A DNA stretch of 58,986 nt from Akkermansiaceae bacterium UBA5020 (GCA_002396885.1 DGXY01000046.1:53954-112939), one strand, 5' to 3'. Shown: positions 17,455 through 27,490, numbered from the stretch's first letter. The notes: generated from the sequence alone by a model not told the origin. Translations and numbers: made by a program.

Positions 17455-18930
17455 TCACACCATCGGCAGGACCTTGCTGAGGACGAGCACGACGAGGAGT
17501 CCGAAGATCGAATTGGCGGTGAGCTGGAGCGACCAGGTGCGCAGGGTCTCTTTTTCGGTCATTCCGGAGAGTTTGGACACGGCCCAGAAACCACTGTCAT
17601 TCATCCACGAGCAGAACATGGCGCCGAAGCCGATGCTCATGAAGAGGTAGACGGGGTGGCAGCCCAGTGCCGATCCGGCGACCATGGGTGCCATGATCGA
17701 GGAAGCGGTGAGCATCGCGACGGTGGCAGATCCCTGTGCGACCCGAACGACGACGGCAACCAGCCAGCCGAGAAAGATCAGGTTGAGGCTGTAGCCCTGG
17801 GCGAGGACCTTCACGGCGTCGCCGACTCCGGCGCTGCGCAGGGCCGCGCCGAAAGCACCGCCGGCGCTCGTGATGAGGATGATCATGCCCGCCGTCTCGA
17901 GGGGCGGTCCGACCATTTCCTCGAGTTTGCCGAGCCCGAGTCGGCATTGGCGAGCGAGCACAACCATGGCGATGAAGGCGCCGATGAAGAGGGCGATATT
18001 CTTGTTGCCGATGAAATCAACCCAGGTGCGGAGCGAGACGAATCCCTCGTTGCCGCCGAGAAGGGAAACCATGCCGGTGGCCCAGGCGTCGCCGTTGGCT
18101 GACCCTTTGGCGGCCAGTTCGAAGACGGTGGTGAGGCTGATGAGGAGAATCGGCAGCACCACCGGGGTGATGCTCCAGAAAAAGGAAGGCAGTTCGTTTT
18201 CGGGGCGGTCGCTGATGCCCCTGAGATTTTCGAGGGAGACGGAACCCGAGCCACGCACGGGAACGGTGATCCGTTTGTTGATCCAATGGCTGAAAAGAAA
18301 GCCGAAGACGGCGACCACGGCACCGACCGCAATGCCCCAGACGAGGGACTCGCCGACGCTGATCCGGAGGTCCTCGACCACCGCGACGGGGCCGGGATGG
18401 GGGACGGTCATGGAATGGGTGATGGTGCCGGCGACGCAGATCGCGAGGATGTAGAGCACGTAGTCTTTTCCGGTGCGCATCGCGAGGGTCATCGCGAGCG
18501 GCACCATGAGCATGAACATGGTGTCGAAGAAGATGGGGGCACTGAGGATGAAGGTGCTGGTGAGGAGGGCCCAGCCGGCACGTTTCTCGCCGAAGAGGGC
18601 GAGGAAGCGACGCACGACCTTGTCGGCCCCGCCGCTCTGCATCAACGCCATCCCGATCACGGCGGCAAGGGCGATGGAAATGGCGATATCCCGCGCGGTG
18701 TCACCGAGGCCCTTGGAGACCATTTCGACGGTCCCGACGAGAGCCGAGTAGGTTTTGATCGAGCCGTCTTTCTGGACGATCTCCCAGGCGTCTTTCCCGG
18801 TCATGAGTCCCGCGATGAGAGCGGCCGCGAGCAGGGCAATGAAGGCGTGGAGACGAAGCTTGCTGATGCCGACAATGATGAAGGCAACGCTGACGGCGAG
18901 GGTGACGAAGGGCCAATAGGGGGATGACAT
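17455..18930 (-). CDS. GntP family gluconate-type H+ symporter
   Basis: 491 residues, with about twelve to fourteen hydrophobic helices. Recognisable GntP/Idn segments are FIALLAAALIAGLMTG near the start, ITHSMTVPHPGPVAVVEDLRIS in the middle, and LVAVVVRVAQGSATVAMLTASSI with the conserved G-S-A-T-V-A near the end. Such permeases take up gluconate and related aldonic acids. Lying between an SSS and an MFS transporter on the same strand, it suggests a sugar-acid uptake block. Confidence 0.9.
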   Translation of the reverse strand: MSSPYWPFVTLAVSVAFIIVGISKLRLHAFIALLAAALIAGLMTGKDAWEIVQKDGSIKTYSALVGTVEMVSKGLGDTARDIAISIALAAVIGMALMQSGGADKVVRRFLALFGEKRAGWALLTSTFILSAPIFFDTMFMLMVPLAMTLAMRTGKDYVLYILAICVAGTITHSMTVPHPGPVAVVEDLRISVGESLVWGIAVGAVVAVFGFLFSHWINKRITVPVRGSGSVSLENLRGISDRPENELPSFFWSITPVVLPILLISLTTVFELAAKGSANGDAWATGMVSLLGGNEGFVSLRTWVDFIGNKNIALFIGAFIAMVVLARQCRLGLGKLEEMVGPPLETAGMIILITSAGGAFGAALRSAGVGDAVKVLAQGYSLNLIFLGWLVAVVVRVAQGSATVAMLTASSIMAPMVAGSALGCHPVYLFMSIGFGAMFCSWMNDSGFWAVSKLSGMTEKETLRTWSLQLTANSIFGLLVVLVLSKVLPMV

Positions 18931-19000
18931 GACGGTGGTGACGCTGGCGGGGAATTGAACGAGAGTCGAGAAAATTCTCTCGACGGAGTCGCTGGAAAAT

Positions 19001-20494
19001 TCAGGAAGCGGTCACTGCCTTGCGACCATGCGAGGCGGCGAGGCCGAAGGCGATGGTGATGAGGCATCCGAAAAAGCTGAACCACAAGAAAGAGACCAGA
19101 ATGGCCGGCTTTTCCGCCGTGAAAATGCCGCTCTGATAGAGGTGGAGCGACAAGAGGGAGAGGAATCCGGCGAGAGATCCGATGAGGGCACCCCGGGTGT
19201 CGGCGCGTTTCGTGAACATGCCGAGGAAGAAGAGTCCGAGGAGCGGACCGCCGACGAGGCCGATCACGGTATTGACCGACTCGACGAGATTTCCCTGCAT
19301 CTTCGAAACCGCAAACGCGAGCGCCATGACGAGGACTCCGTAGATCACCGTGATCCATCGAGCTCCGGTGACCTGGCGGGAATCGGTGGCGAGGGGTTTG
19401 CTGGAGAGGCGTTGTTGGAAATCGACGACCGTGGCCGAGGCGAGCGAGTTCAGTCCCGCCGAAATCGTCGACATGCTCGCGGCGTAGATGGCGGCGATGA
19501 GCAGTCCGGGAAGGCCGGCGGGGAGTTGGGTGACGACGAAGTAAGGCAGGATCTGGTCCTCCTTCTGGATGAGTCCGGCGGCGAGCGGGTCGCCGTGGAT
19601 TTTGTAGAAGGCGTAGAGGACGAGTCCGGTGCCGTAAAAGATCACGAGGACAGGGAGGAGGAAACCGAGTTTGATCCAGAGGGAGCGTTTCGCCTCCCGC
19701 AGTGATCCGGCGGTGAGGTAGCGTTGCACCGAGACCTGGTCGGTCGCCATCTGCACGAGGTGGAGGAAGGCCGCGGCGATGAAGACGGAGCCGAGATTGA
19801 TGCGGTCGGAGAGGGCGAAGGAAAGATTCAAATCCATCCTTCCATCGGCGAGGGCGGTTTCCCAGACGCCACCGAGTCCGCCGGGGATCTTGTGCATGGC
19901 GACAAGAGCGATGGTGAGCTGCCCGCCGAAAAGGACGACGAGCTGGATCACATCCGTCCAGATCACCGCGCGCATTCCGCCCAGGGCGGTGTAGAACGTG
20001 GTGAGCATGCCGGTGGCCAGAATCGTCATCCAGAGGGGGATGCCGGTGACTTTTTCAAGGGCGAGCGCAGGAGCGTAGGTCGCGGCGGCGAGCCAGAGGC
20101 AGACACGGAAGATGAAGAGACCGGAGGCGAGGAGGCGGATGGGAAGGCCGAAGCGCTCTTCGAGGAACTCGTAGGCGGTGTAGAAGCGCGATTGGTAGAA
20201 CTTGGGCAGCAACCAGATCGTTGTGATCGGGGTGGCGATGAAGAAGGCGAGCACGGCGTAACCGAAACCGAAGCCGTTCTTGTAGACATCCGCGGGTCCC
20301 GCAAGGTAGCTGATGCCCGAGAAGAGCGCCGCGAGGATGGACATGGCCACGAGGAAGCTGTTCATCCCCCGCCCGGCGAGGAAATAATCGCCGAGGTTTC
20401 CCGCCTTGCGCCGCGCCGACCAAAGCCCGACCCCAACCGATGTGGCGAGATAAAGCCCGAAGAGGGTGTAGTCGAGCAGGGAGAAATGCGTCAT
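19001..20494 (-). CDS. Sodium:solute symporter (SSS family)
   Basis: 497 residues from the ATG at 20494; 18 extra upstream codons are possible but lack family similarity. Thirteen or so helices, beginning with FSLLDYTLFGLYLATSVGVG and SARRKAGNLGDYFLAGRGMN, the typical N-terminus of SSS transporters. The Na+ site region SILAALFSGISYLAGPADVYKNG and the segment AAIYAASMSTISAGLNSLAS are also present. Eukaryotic-like SMVT/SGLT-type members transport sugars, sialic acid or short acids; the substrate here is unknown. First gene of the SSS-GntP-MFS-pyrophosphatase run. Confidence 0.92.
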   Translation of the reverse strand: MTHFSLLDYTLFGLYLATSVGVGLWSARRKAGNLGDYFLAGRGMNSFLVAMSILAALFSGISYLAGPADVYKNGFGFGYAVLAFFIATPITTIWLLPKFYQSRFYTAYEFLEERFGLPIRLLASGLFIFRVCLWLAAATYAPALALEKVTGIPLWMTILATGMLTTFYTALGGMRAVIWTDVIQLVVLFGGQLTIALVAMHKIPGGLGGVWETALADGRMDLNLSFALSDRINLGSVFIAAAFLHLVQMATDQVSVQRYLTAGSLREAKRSLWIKLGFLLPVLVIFYGTGLVLYAFYKIHGDPLAAGLIQKEDQILPYFVVTQLPAGLPGLLIAAIYAASMSTISAGLNSLASATVVDFQQRLSSKPLATDSRQVTGARWITVIYGVLVMALAFAVSKMQGNLVESVNTVIGLVGGPLLGLFFLGMFTKRADTRGALIGSLAGFLSLLSLHLYQSGIFTAEKPAILVSFLWFSFFGCLITIAFGLAASHGRKAVTAS

Positions 20495-20586
20495 GGGACA
20501 CAGGAATGGCAAGAAGGGCATTCCATCACCTTGGGGCTCTCGAGACAACAGGCTTGATCAAGTATCACGCCCGCGACCTGTCATCT

Positions 20587-22473
20587 CTAGACCTCCAACT
20601 GGATCCCCAACTCGATCACCTGACGCGGCGGCAGATCAAAGTAACCGGTCGCGGGACGCGAGAGGCGCGAGAGCGTGACGAAGAGTTTTTTTCGCCAGGC
20701 CGCCATTTTTCCGGGGCCGGTCGTGAGGAGAACCTCACGGCTTTGGTAGAAGGTGATGCCAGCGGGTTTGACCTTCCCTTTTTCGGCGAGTGCCGCGCAG
20801 AGATCCTTGAAGACGTTCGGGGATTCGGCAAAGCCGTAGCGGAGAAGGACGCGGTAGAACTCCTCATGGAATTCCTCGATCTCGCTGCGTCGCTCCGTCG
20901 GCACTCGGGGCGCGCTTTCAAAAACGACGGTGAGGAGGACGACCTGTTTGTGCAGGGCTTTGTTGTGTTTCAGGTGATGGAGCAGGGCGAGCGGCAAGCC
21001 GTCGGCGGTGGCCGACATGAAGACGGCGGTGCCGGGCACGCGGATGACGCGGTCGGCCTTGATGTCGTCGATGAGATGCTGCACCGGGAGACGACCCCGT
21101 TGCATCGCCTGGAAGAGGATGGCGCGGCCATCCGTCCAGGTTTTCATGACAATCCAGATTCCGGCGGCGACAGCGAGGGGGAACCAAGCTCCCTGGGCGA
21201 ATTTCACGAGACTGCCGGCGACATAGCCGAACTCGATACAGAGAAAGAGGGCGACGGGGAGCCCCGCTTTCCACAGGGGCCATGACCAGTGGTGGCGGGC
21301 CACCAGGAAAAAGAGACAGCTGGTGAGGAACATCTCGAGCGAAACGGACAGTCCGTAGGCCGAGGCGAGATTGCTCGAGGTCTTGAATCCGACCACGAGC
21401 GCGACGCACGAGATCATCAGCAGGTAATTGACCTGGGGCATGTAGATCTGCCCGCGGATGTCAGGATTCGTGTGAATGATTTTCAGGCGAGGCAAGTAGC
21501 CGAGTTGCACCGCCTGCTGGGTGAGGGAAAAGACCCCGGTGATCATGGCTTGCGAGGCGATGATTGTGGCGGCGGTGGCGAGAATCACGATGGGAATGAG
21601 GAGCGCGCCGGGGACGAGGTGGAAGAAGGGATGCTCGATCGAGGTGGGATCGTGGATGACGAGGGCTCCTTGTCCCAGGTAGTTCAGGATGAGGGCGGGA
21701 TAGACGAGCGGGAACCAGGCGCGTATCAGAGGTTTCGGCCCGAAATGGCCGATATCGGCGTAGAGCGCTTCGCAACCGGTCACGGCGAGAAGGACCATGC
21801 CCATGATGACGATCCCATGGGTGCCGTGATGGATCAGGTAGCTGATTCCCCAATGCGGCGAAAGGGAGACGATCACCTCGGGATGCTCGAGGAAGCGATA
21901 CAATCCCAGCGCCGCGAGGGTGATGAACCACACGATCATGATCGGACCAAAGGCGACCCCGATCCGTGCGGTCCCGTGTCGTTGCACGAAAAAGAGACTG
22001 ACGAGAATGCCGACGGAGACGGCGATGACGATCGTCTGGGGGAGTCCCTCGCGGATCTGTTTGAGGCCCTCGACCGCGGAAAGCACGGAGATGGCGGGAG
22101 TGATCATGCCATCGCCGTAGAGCAGGGCGGCTCCGAAAAGCACCACGAGAACGACGAGGGAGGTCTTGTGTGTGTGGCCGTGTTTGTCCGGTGTACGGAG
22201 AAGGGAAAGCAGGGCGAACATGCCGCCTTCGCCCTGGGCGGTCGCATGGCTGAGGATGGTCAGGTATTTGAACGAGACCATGATCGTGAGAGACCAGAAC
22301 ATCAGCGAGATCGGTCCGTAGACCATCTCGACGCCATCGACCCCGGCTTTGTAGCCCGAGTGGGCGAGACATTCCCGCAGGGCATAGAGGGGACTGGTGC
22401 CGATGTCGCCGAAGACGACGCCGAGCGCCATCAAGGCAAGGGGCCAGTGCGAGGTGGAATTGGGTTTCTCCAT
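20587..22473 (-). CDS. kup: KUP family potassium uptake protein
   Basis: 628 residues from the ATG at 22473. Low-affinity K+:H+ symport at the inner membrane. The start GVVFGDIGTSPLYALRECL is the family signature, followed by GEGGMFALLSLLRTPD, LLYGDGMITPAISVLSAVEGL and ITGVFSLTQQAVQLGYLPRL. Twelve helices are followed by a C-terminal cytosolic domain of about 170 residues, with KTWTDGRAILFQAM. It lies 34 bases downstream of an SLC13/RCK_C gene; the two may be co-transcribed. Confidence 0.95.
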   Translation of the reverse strand: MEKPNSTSHWPLALMALGVVFGDIGTSPLYALRECLAHSGYKAGVDGVEMVYGPISLMFWSLTIMVSFKYLTILSHATAQGEGGMFALLSLLRTPDKHGHTHKTSLVVLVVLFGAALLYGDGMITPAISVLSAVEGLKQIREGLPQTIVIAVSVGILVSLFFVQRHGTARIGVAFGPIMIVWFITLAALGLYRFLEHPEVIVSLSPHWGISYLIHHGTHGIVIMGMVLLAVTGCEALYADIGHFGPKPLIRAWFPLVYPALILNYLGQGALVIHDPTSIEHPFFHLVPGALLIPIVILATAATIIASQAMITGVFSLTQQAVQLGYLPRLKIIHTNPDIRGQIYMPQVNYLLMISCVALVVGFKTSSNLASAYGLSVSLEMFLTSCLFFLVARHHWSWPLWKAGLPVALFLCIEFGYVAGSLVKFAQGAWFPLAVAAGIWIVMKTWTDGRAILFQAMQRGRLPVQHLIDDIKADRVIRVPGTAVFMSATADGLPLALLHHLKHNKALHKQVVLLTVVFESAPRVPTERRSEIEEFHEEFYRVLLRYGFAESPNVFKDLCAALAEKGKVKPAGITFYQSREVLLTTGPGKMAAWRKKLFVTLSRLSRPATGYFDLPPRQVIELGIQLEV

Positions 22474-22507
22474 GAAGCCGGTCGCCGGACCGGAAGGAGA
22501 CCCTCCA

Positions 22508-24271
22508 TCAACGAAGCGGCCAAAGCAAGGGGACAAGCGGCAAAACCACGAGCATCAGGATCAAGGTGAGGAGTCCCCCCACGCGCACGAAATCCATGAA
22601 GCGGTAGCGCCCGGGTCCGTAAACGATCACGCAAGAGGGTTCCAATGGCGCGATAAAGGAGATCGACGCCGCCAGCATCACGCCGATGGCAAAAGTGCGG
22701 GGATCCGCGCCGATCTCGGTGGCGGCGCTCATGGCCACGGGCAGAATGACGAGCGCTGCGGCCGCATTCGACATCGGCTGGGTCAGGAGGATGGTCAGGA
22801 CGAAGAATCCGGCGAGGATGGCGAGATCGCCCATCGGTCTCAGGGCGTAGACGACCCATTCAGCAAGCCAGGCGGCCGTCCCGGTTTTTTCCATCGCGGT
22901 GCCGAAGGCAGTCATGCCCCCGATCAGGATGAGCATGCGCCAGTCGATGACCTCGCGGACCTGGTCTCCCGGAAGCGCTCCCGCGAGAACGATCAACACA
23001 GCGGCGCAAAGGAAGGCGATCGAAAGCGGCACCCAGCCGACCGATCCGGCGATGATGGCAATGAGGAAGACACCGGCGGTAAAAAGACCCTGCTGCCATC
23101 TCAGGGTGGGGGGCTCGTATTCGTCGAGAACGGCGAAGCCGCTGCCACGGCGGATCGCGTCGAGCTTCTCCGCTTTCGACTGGACGAGGAGGACATCCCC
23201 GGTGCGTAGCACGATGCCGCCCATGTCCTTCAATCGCGATTGGCCATGGCGGCTGATCGCGAGGACCATGAGATCATGGGTGCGGCGGAGGTCGGCCTCA
23301 CGCAGGGTGAGTCCGGCCAGATCGGAATCGGGGAGGATGACCATTTCGGCGACGAGGAGATCGCCGTATCTGCCGCCCACTTCATCAGGCTCGAGTGAGG
23401 CCTTGAATTCGAGTCCCTCGATCTTTTTGATGCGGAGGAGGTCGGTGACCTTCCCCTGGATAAGGAGCAGGTCGCCCTCCTCAATGCAGAGTTCCGGTGC
23501 GGGGAGGAACTCCTGTCCCTCGCGCTCGATGCGGACGAGGCGGAAGCCGATCAGGTTGAGATCCCAGTCGAAGCTCGATTGGCCGATGAGGGGCGACTTC
23601 GGCATCACAACGACCTCGCTATGGTAATCGCGGATCGTGTCCGCCTTGATGGTGGTGTCCCCCTTCACGTTCGGCAAAAGCTTTCCTCCGAAAACCATGA
23701 AATAAGCAATGCCGATCACCACGATGACCAGCCCGATCGGAGTGATTTCAAACATTCCCACCGGTTTCATCCCCGCGTTTTCGATGTAGCCGCTCACGGC
23801 GACGTTGGTCGAAGTGCCGATGAGGGTGCAGGTGCCGCCGAGGATGGAGGCGAAGGCGAGCGGCATGAGGAGCCGCGAGGGGCTCAGCCCGGCGGACTGG
23901 GCGAGACCGGCGGCGGGCGAGACGAAGAGCGCCGTCACCGTGGTATTGTTCATGAAGGCCGAAAACGAGGCGGCCACGCTCATCAGAAGCAGGGTCAGCC
24001 GTTTCTCCCCCGAACTCGAAAAACGCAGCAAAGCCGCCGCACCCGCCTCGAGCAGTCCGCTCCGCTGAAGGGCGGCCCCGATCACGAAGATCGAGCCGAG
24101 GATGATGATGATGTCATTGCTGAATCCCGCGAAGGCTTCCTTGGGCGTGAGGATGCCGGTCACCGTGAGCGCCGCGAGGAGCAACAGGGTGATGATGTCG
24201 ACGGAGATTTTTTCGGTCGCGAAGAGGGCCACCGCAGTGACCAGCAAGGCGAGAAGAAAGGCGGTTTCCAT
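22508..24271 (-). CDS. SLC13/DASS-type anion transporter with two RCK_C domains
   Basis: 587 residues. N-terminal helices (METAFLLALLVTAVALFATEK), a GFSNDIIIILGSIFVIGAAL segment and SAFMNNTTVTALFVSPAAGLA match the divalent-anion/Na+ symporter (CitT/ArsB-like) fold. Between the two halves, at about residues 205-380, there are two TrkA-C (RCK_C) domains, each with a strand-rich LLIQGKVTDLLRIK or DVLLVQSKAEKLDAI core. In the family this architecture is annotated as putative sulfate/citrate/silicate transporter; the RCK_C pair likely binds a regulatory ligand. The GSVGWVPLSIAFLCAA stretch opens the second half. Confidence 0.88.
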   Translation of the reverse strand: METAFLLALLVTAVALFATEKISVDIITLLLLAALTVTGILTPKEAFAGFSNDIIIILGSIFVIGAALQRSGLLEAGAAALLRFSSSGEKRLTLLLMSVAASFSAFMNNTTVTALFVSPAAGLAQSAGLSPSRLLMPLAFASILGGTCTLIGTSTNVAVSGYIENAGMKPVGMFEITPIGLVIVVIGIAYFMVFGGKLLPNVKGDTTIKADTIRDYHSEVVVMPKSPLIGQSSFDWDLNLIGFRLVRIEREGQEFLPAPELCIEEGDLLLIQGKVTDLLRIKKIEGLEFKASLEPDEVGGRYGDLLVAEMVILPDSDLAGLTLREADLRRTHDLMVLAISRHGQSRLKDMGGIVLRTGDVLLVQSKAEKLDAIRRGSGFAVLDEYEPPTLRWQQGLFTAGVFLIAIIAGSVGWVPLSIAFLCAAVLIVLAGALPGDQVREVIDWRMLILIGGMTAFGTAMEKTGTAAWLAEWVVYALRPMGDLAILAGFFVLTILLTQPMSNAAAALVILPVAMSAATEIGADPRTFAIGVMLAASISFIAPLEPSCVIVYGPGRYRFMDFVRVGGLLTLILMLVVLPLVPLLWPLR

Positions 24272-24369
24272 GGGTCGCTCCGCTCGTGCGGTCGCTACCC
24301 GGGACTTTTGGACGGGTTGTCCGGGAAATCAAGCGTGGAAAACTCTAATTTACACTGAAATCAGGTAGA

Positions 24370-24867
24370 TTAAGCCCGGATCTTCTGGCCGACCCGCTCC
24401 TGGAGGCGGCGGGCGAAGGGCAGCGGGATGTGGGGTGGCAGGGTGTGGTGCTCTTTGCGGAAGGTGAGGAAGAGCCAGCGGTGCTCGAAGATATTGAGGG
24501 CGGCGCTGAGATCCCAGAGCGGAGGCACCACGAGGGTGACGTGTTTCGAGACGCGTTGCATCTCGGCAAAGAAGGCGCCGGGATCCTCCACGTGCTCGAT
24601 CGTGTGGGAGCAGAGGGTGTGTTCGAACTGGTTCGCGGAGAAGGGCAGCTGGTAGATGTCATCGACGACGACGAGGTTCGGGACCTCGGCGTGTTTGACG
24701 ATGTCGACATTGATGCCGCCGCCGTCGGTCTTGCCACAGCAGATGTTGAGGTCCCAGGTTTCGCGCCGCCGCCGGATGATTCCCCCCATGACCCGGTAGC
24801 TGAGCCAATTCAGGGCGGGAAGGACGATGACGAGGACGGCGGCGGTAGACAGCAGGGTGAAGAGCAT
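24370..24867 (-). CDS. SAM-dependent methyltransferase-like protein, membrane-anchored
   Basis: 165 residues. One N-terminal membrane helix (TLLSTAAVLVIVLPALNWL) precedes a shortened methyltransferase-like domain. Visible pieces are WDLNICCGKTDGGGINVDI (in the place of motif I), LPFSANQFEHTLCSHTIEHVEDP (motif II with the usual H-x-x-E-H) and VTLVVPPLWDLSAAL. The glycine-rich motif I is poor (ICCGKTDGG) and the domain is about 60 residues shorter than usual, so activity is uncertain. It probably works at the membrane. Confidence 0.7.
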   Translation of the reverse strand: MLFTLLSTAAVLVIVLPALNWLSYRVMGGIIRRRRETWDLNICCGKTDGGGINVDIVKHAEVPNLVVVDDIYQLPFSANQFEHTLCSHTIEHVEDPGAFFAEMQRVSKHVTLVVPPLWDLSAALNIFEHRWLFLTFRKEHHTLPPHIPLPFARRLQERVGQKIRA

Positions 24868-25057
24868 GGCGTTTGAGGAAGTTGCTTAGAAAAACTTAAG
24901 CAATTCCCTTGTCCTCTGCATGGCAAGGTAGGTTTTTTGACGATTTCGTCAGGAAGAGGTCCGCTTGGTCCGCTGTCGGGAGTGGGAGAAGCTGGAAGAG
25001 CCCCTCCCAGATCTTGGATTCGGCGTTGGCGTTGGCAGCGGCGAGAAAGGCCGACCG
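24868..25057. other. Intergenic; short hairpin only
   Basis: 190 bases between two reverse-strand genes. A 7-bp inverted repeat (TTGCTTA at 24882-24888, TAAGCAA at 24897-24903) lies just upstream of the methyltransferase start and could be a regulator site or chance. Nothing else is seen. Confidence 0.3.
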
Positions 25058-27490
25058 TCAATCGGCTGCCGGAGCCGCTTTTGCCACGGTTTCCCGCTCG
25101 TGGATCTGCCGGCTGATTTCTCGCAGGGTCGCGAGGACGGAGGGTGGCGTCGAGGGCAGGGGAAGGTCGATCTTCAGTTCGGGCTTCAGGCCGAAAGAGC
25201 GCAAGGCATCCCAGAGTGCTTCGCGCACGCAGCCGGCGAGCAGCACCGGGGCCTCGGCGCAGGGATCGCCGGGCAGAGCCAATGGATCCCCGAGGGGGCG
25301 GAGGCGATCGGTCACGACCTGAAAAGGGGCATCAGCGAATCCCGGAACGCCTTCTGCGACATTGCAGGCGGAGGGCTCGTCGTTTTCGGGATAGGGAACG
25401 CTCTCCGAAAGAAGCCAGCCCGAGCCGAGGGTGAAGGCCCGCATCAGTTGTGCGAAGTCGCGGTCGCCCTGGTCGGGAGAGGGGGATCCCTCGTGCGCGA
25501 AATCGACCCGGAGGATCTGCACCTCGCCGGTAAAGGCATCGATCTGTACCTCGGCGACGGCAGCGGCGTAGGTGAAGGCGGAAAAAGGCCAGCCCGCGCC
25601 GAGTTCGTGGTCCCACCAGAGGTTCGGAGTGCGGTGGTAACCGGTCTCGACCAGATTGACGCGTTTTCTCCAGGCTCCCTCGATCACTTCGCGGAAGTGG
25701 AGGGGATGGTTTGGCGAGATGTCCGGTCCCACGAGACCGTCAACAAAGCGGATCGCCTCGATCTCGATCTCGGTTTGACCGCGCGCCGCGAAGAGTTGCA
25801 GGGCGACCTCGCGGAGTCGGCTCTGGAGCCGTTTGCAGGCGTCGGCGATAGCCCGCAGGACGAGCCCGCAGGCATCCGCCCCGATCACCGGGGTGGAGCG
25901 GGGGAGGACGTCAAAATCATTGAGAATGACCCGGATCGCTTCCTCTTCGAGTCCGAGACGGGTCGCCACTTCCTCCCGGATCTGGCCGCGGAAGCCGTCG
26001 TTCACATCGACGAGTCCGACCCGCACCAGCACCGATCCATCAGCGAGGATCTGGACGAGGACGGCGGCGGCGTCGCGCTCGGGACGCGGATCCCCAAGTC
26101 CGAATTTGGTCGCGACCACGGCGATGCCGCGTTTGTAGCAGGGATTGCGGCGGTTCCACTTCTCGATCGCGGCGACGCGTGAGTCGTAATCGCTGCGGCG
26201 CAGCACCTGATTCCAGACCCGCCCGATCGAAGCGGCTTGCACCGGCTGGCCATAGGGCGCGGTTTTGGGTTCGGCTCCCTCGATATAAAAATTCGTCTCG
26301 CGCACCTCGCGTGGGGTCTTGCCGATGGAGCCAGCCACGCGGCGGATGATCTCCTCCATGGCCCAGGCCCCCTGGGCCGAGCCTTCGGCGGGCAGGGACG
26401 ACGAGGTGATCCGGTGGGTCCGGCAAAGCTGTGAGGTGATACGGAAATTCGCGATTCCATAGACCGAATCGGCATGGAGCGCGGCACGGTCCATCACGGT
26501 GGTGGAGTCGGACGCGTAGAAACCGCCATCGACGTGGAGCTTCAGATCGAGGGCGGAGATTTTGCCATCGTCGTCGTGAGCCGCATCAAAATCGACCTTC
26601 ACGGGATGGCGCTGCCCACGGACGAGGGGTGAGTCGGGACTGGAGACTTTCAGCACCACCGCCGTCCCGCAAGTCATTGCGGCGCGGGTCGCGAGCATGG
26701 CGAGGCGCACCGGTTCTAGCTCAAGGGCATCGGTTACACCGGCGAGGCCGACCGGTTCCAGTTGCACCTCCGACTCCGGAATGTCCGCTGTTCGCGCTAC
26801 CGCCGTGCGGATCAGGGCAGGGGAAAGGGCGCGCGCTTTCACCGAATACCCGCGGCCGCCGCGCACCGGTGTCACCCGGACTTCGGTCGAACCCGTGAGC
26901 GGAGCCTGCTGGGGCGGAATCAGAAACGAACCCGAGCTGCGCAAGCCCTCCTCCGCGAGGGCCGGGGTCACCTTGCCGCGTTCACAGACCCGGGTTGCCT
27001 CGTGAAAACTCACCATCGCGAGGGCGTGATCGATCGAGAGAATCCCTGGAGTGACGTGGTATTCGATCTCGAGTTTTGCCGCCGCCTCCCGGCAGACTGC
27101 TTCGTCGCGCCCGATCACGAGGGCGACCGGCTGGCCGCGGTAATGCACCTCGTCTTCGGCGAGGAGCGGCTCTCCCGCGAATTCATGGCCGAGCGAGTTG
27201 CGGAAAGGCGGGATGTCGTCGGCGAAGAGCACGGCCTCGACCCCCGCGAGACGACGGGCTTCGTCCGCCCGGCAGCGTATGATCGAGGCTCGTGGATGCG
27301 GGCTTTCGACGACGAGGGCGGTGAGGACGCGCGCCCGGGCCTGCCATGAGGAGAGCGCTTTGATGGTTTCCCCCTGCGCAAGCTGCTCCCTTCGTCGCCG
27401 CAGACGTTCGCCGAAGGTCTCCCGGGTGTGTTTCGCCGGACCCGCCGTAGGGAGGCGAAAAGGGCTGAGATGATCTTCGGTTTCGCTCAT
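25058..27490 (-). CDS. Xanthine-dehydrogenase-like large subunit lacking Mo-cofactor motifs
   Basis: 810 residues, the length of XdhB-type molybdenum subunits and colinear with them: a/b hammerhead (about 50-155, with FADDIPPFRNSLGHE and EVHYRGQPVALVIGRD), then HPVKVDFDAAHDDDGKISAL, APYGQPVQ, YKRGIAVVATKFGLG and a C-terminal WWDHELGAGWPFSAFTYAAAVAEVQ. Expected cofactor and substrate motifs are absent: GGGFGGKE is replaced by VGLAGVTD near 248, FRGFGGPQ by PAEGSAQG near 367, and GGTEMGQG by GLVDVNDGF. The C-terminal catalytic glutamate may remain in CAEAPVLLAG. The frame is open throughout, so this is not a decaying pseudogene. Possible partner of the next gene upstream. Confidence 0.72.
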   Translation of the reverse strand: MSETEDHLSPFRLPTAGPAKHTRETFGERLRRRREQLAQGETIKALSSWQARARVLTALVVESPHPRASIIRCRADEARRLAGVEAVLFADDIPPFRNSLGHEFAGEPLLAEDEVHYRGQPVALVIGRDEAVCREAAAKLEIEYHVTPGILSIDHALAMVSFHEATRVCERGKVTPALAEEGLRSSGSFLIPPQQAPLTGSTEVRVTPVRGGRGYSVKARALSPALIRTAVARTADIPESEVQLEPVGLAGVTDALELEPVRLAMLATRAAMTCGTAVVLKVSSPDSPLVRGQRHPVKVDFDAAHDDDGKISALDLKLHVDGGFYASDSTTVMDRAALHADSVYGIANFRITSQLCRTHRITSSSLPAEGSAQGAWAMEEIIRRVAGSIGKTPREVRETNFYIEGAEPKTAPYGQPVQAASIGRVWNQVLRRSDYDSRVAAIEKWNRRNPCYKRGIAVVATKFGLGDPRPERDAAAVLVQILADGSVLVRVGLVDVNDGFRGQIREEVATRLGLEEEAIRVILNDFDVLPRSTPVIGADACGLVLRAIADACKRLQSRLREVALQLFAARGQTEIEIEAIRFVDGLVGPDISPNHPLHFREVIEGAWRKRVNLVETGYHRTPNLWWDHELGAGWPFSAFTYAAAVAEVQIDAFTGEVQILRVDFAHEGSPSPDQGDRDFAQLMRAFTLGSGWLLSESVPYPENDEPSACNVAEGVPGFADAPFQVVTDRLRPLGDPLALPGDPCAEAPVLLAGCVREALWDALRSFGLKPELKIDLPLPSTPPSVLATLREISRQIHERETVAKAAPAAD

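Noticed and set aside
16402..18102. Long open frame on the + strand (566 codons)
   Set aside because: It is antisense to the MFS and GntP genes, rich in acidic and His/Arg/Gly residues typical of GC-rich reverse-strand frames, and has no family motif.
21289..22569. Long open frame on the + strand (426 codons)
   Set aside because: Antisense to the KUP gene, with low-complexity composition; the KUP motifs on the other strand are unambiguous.
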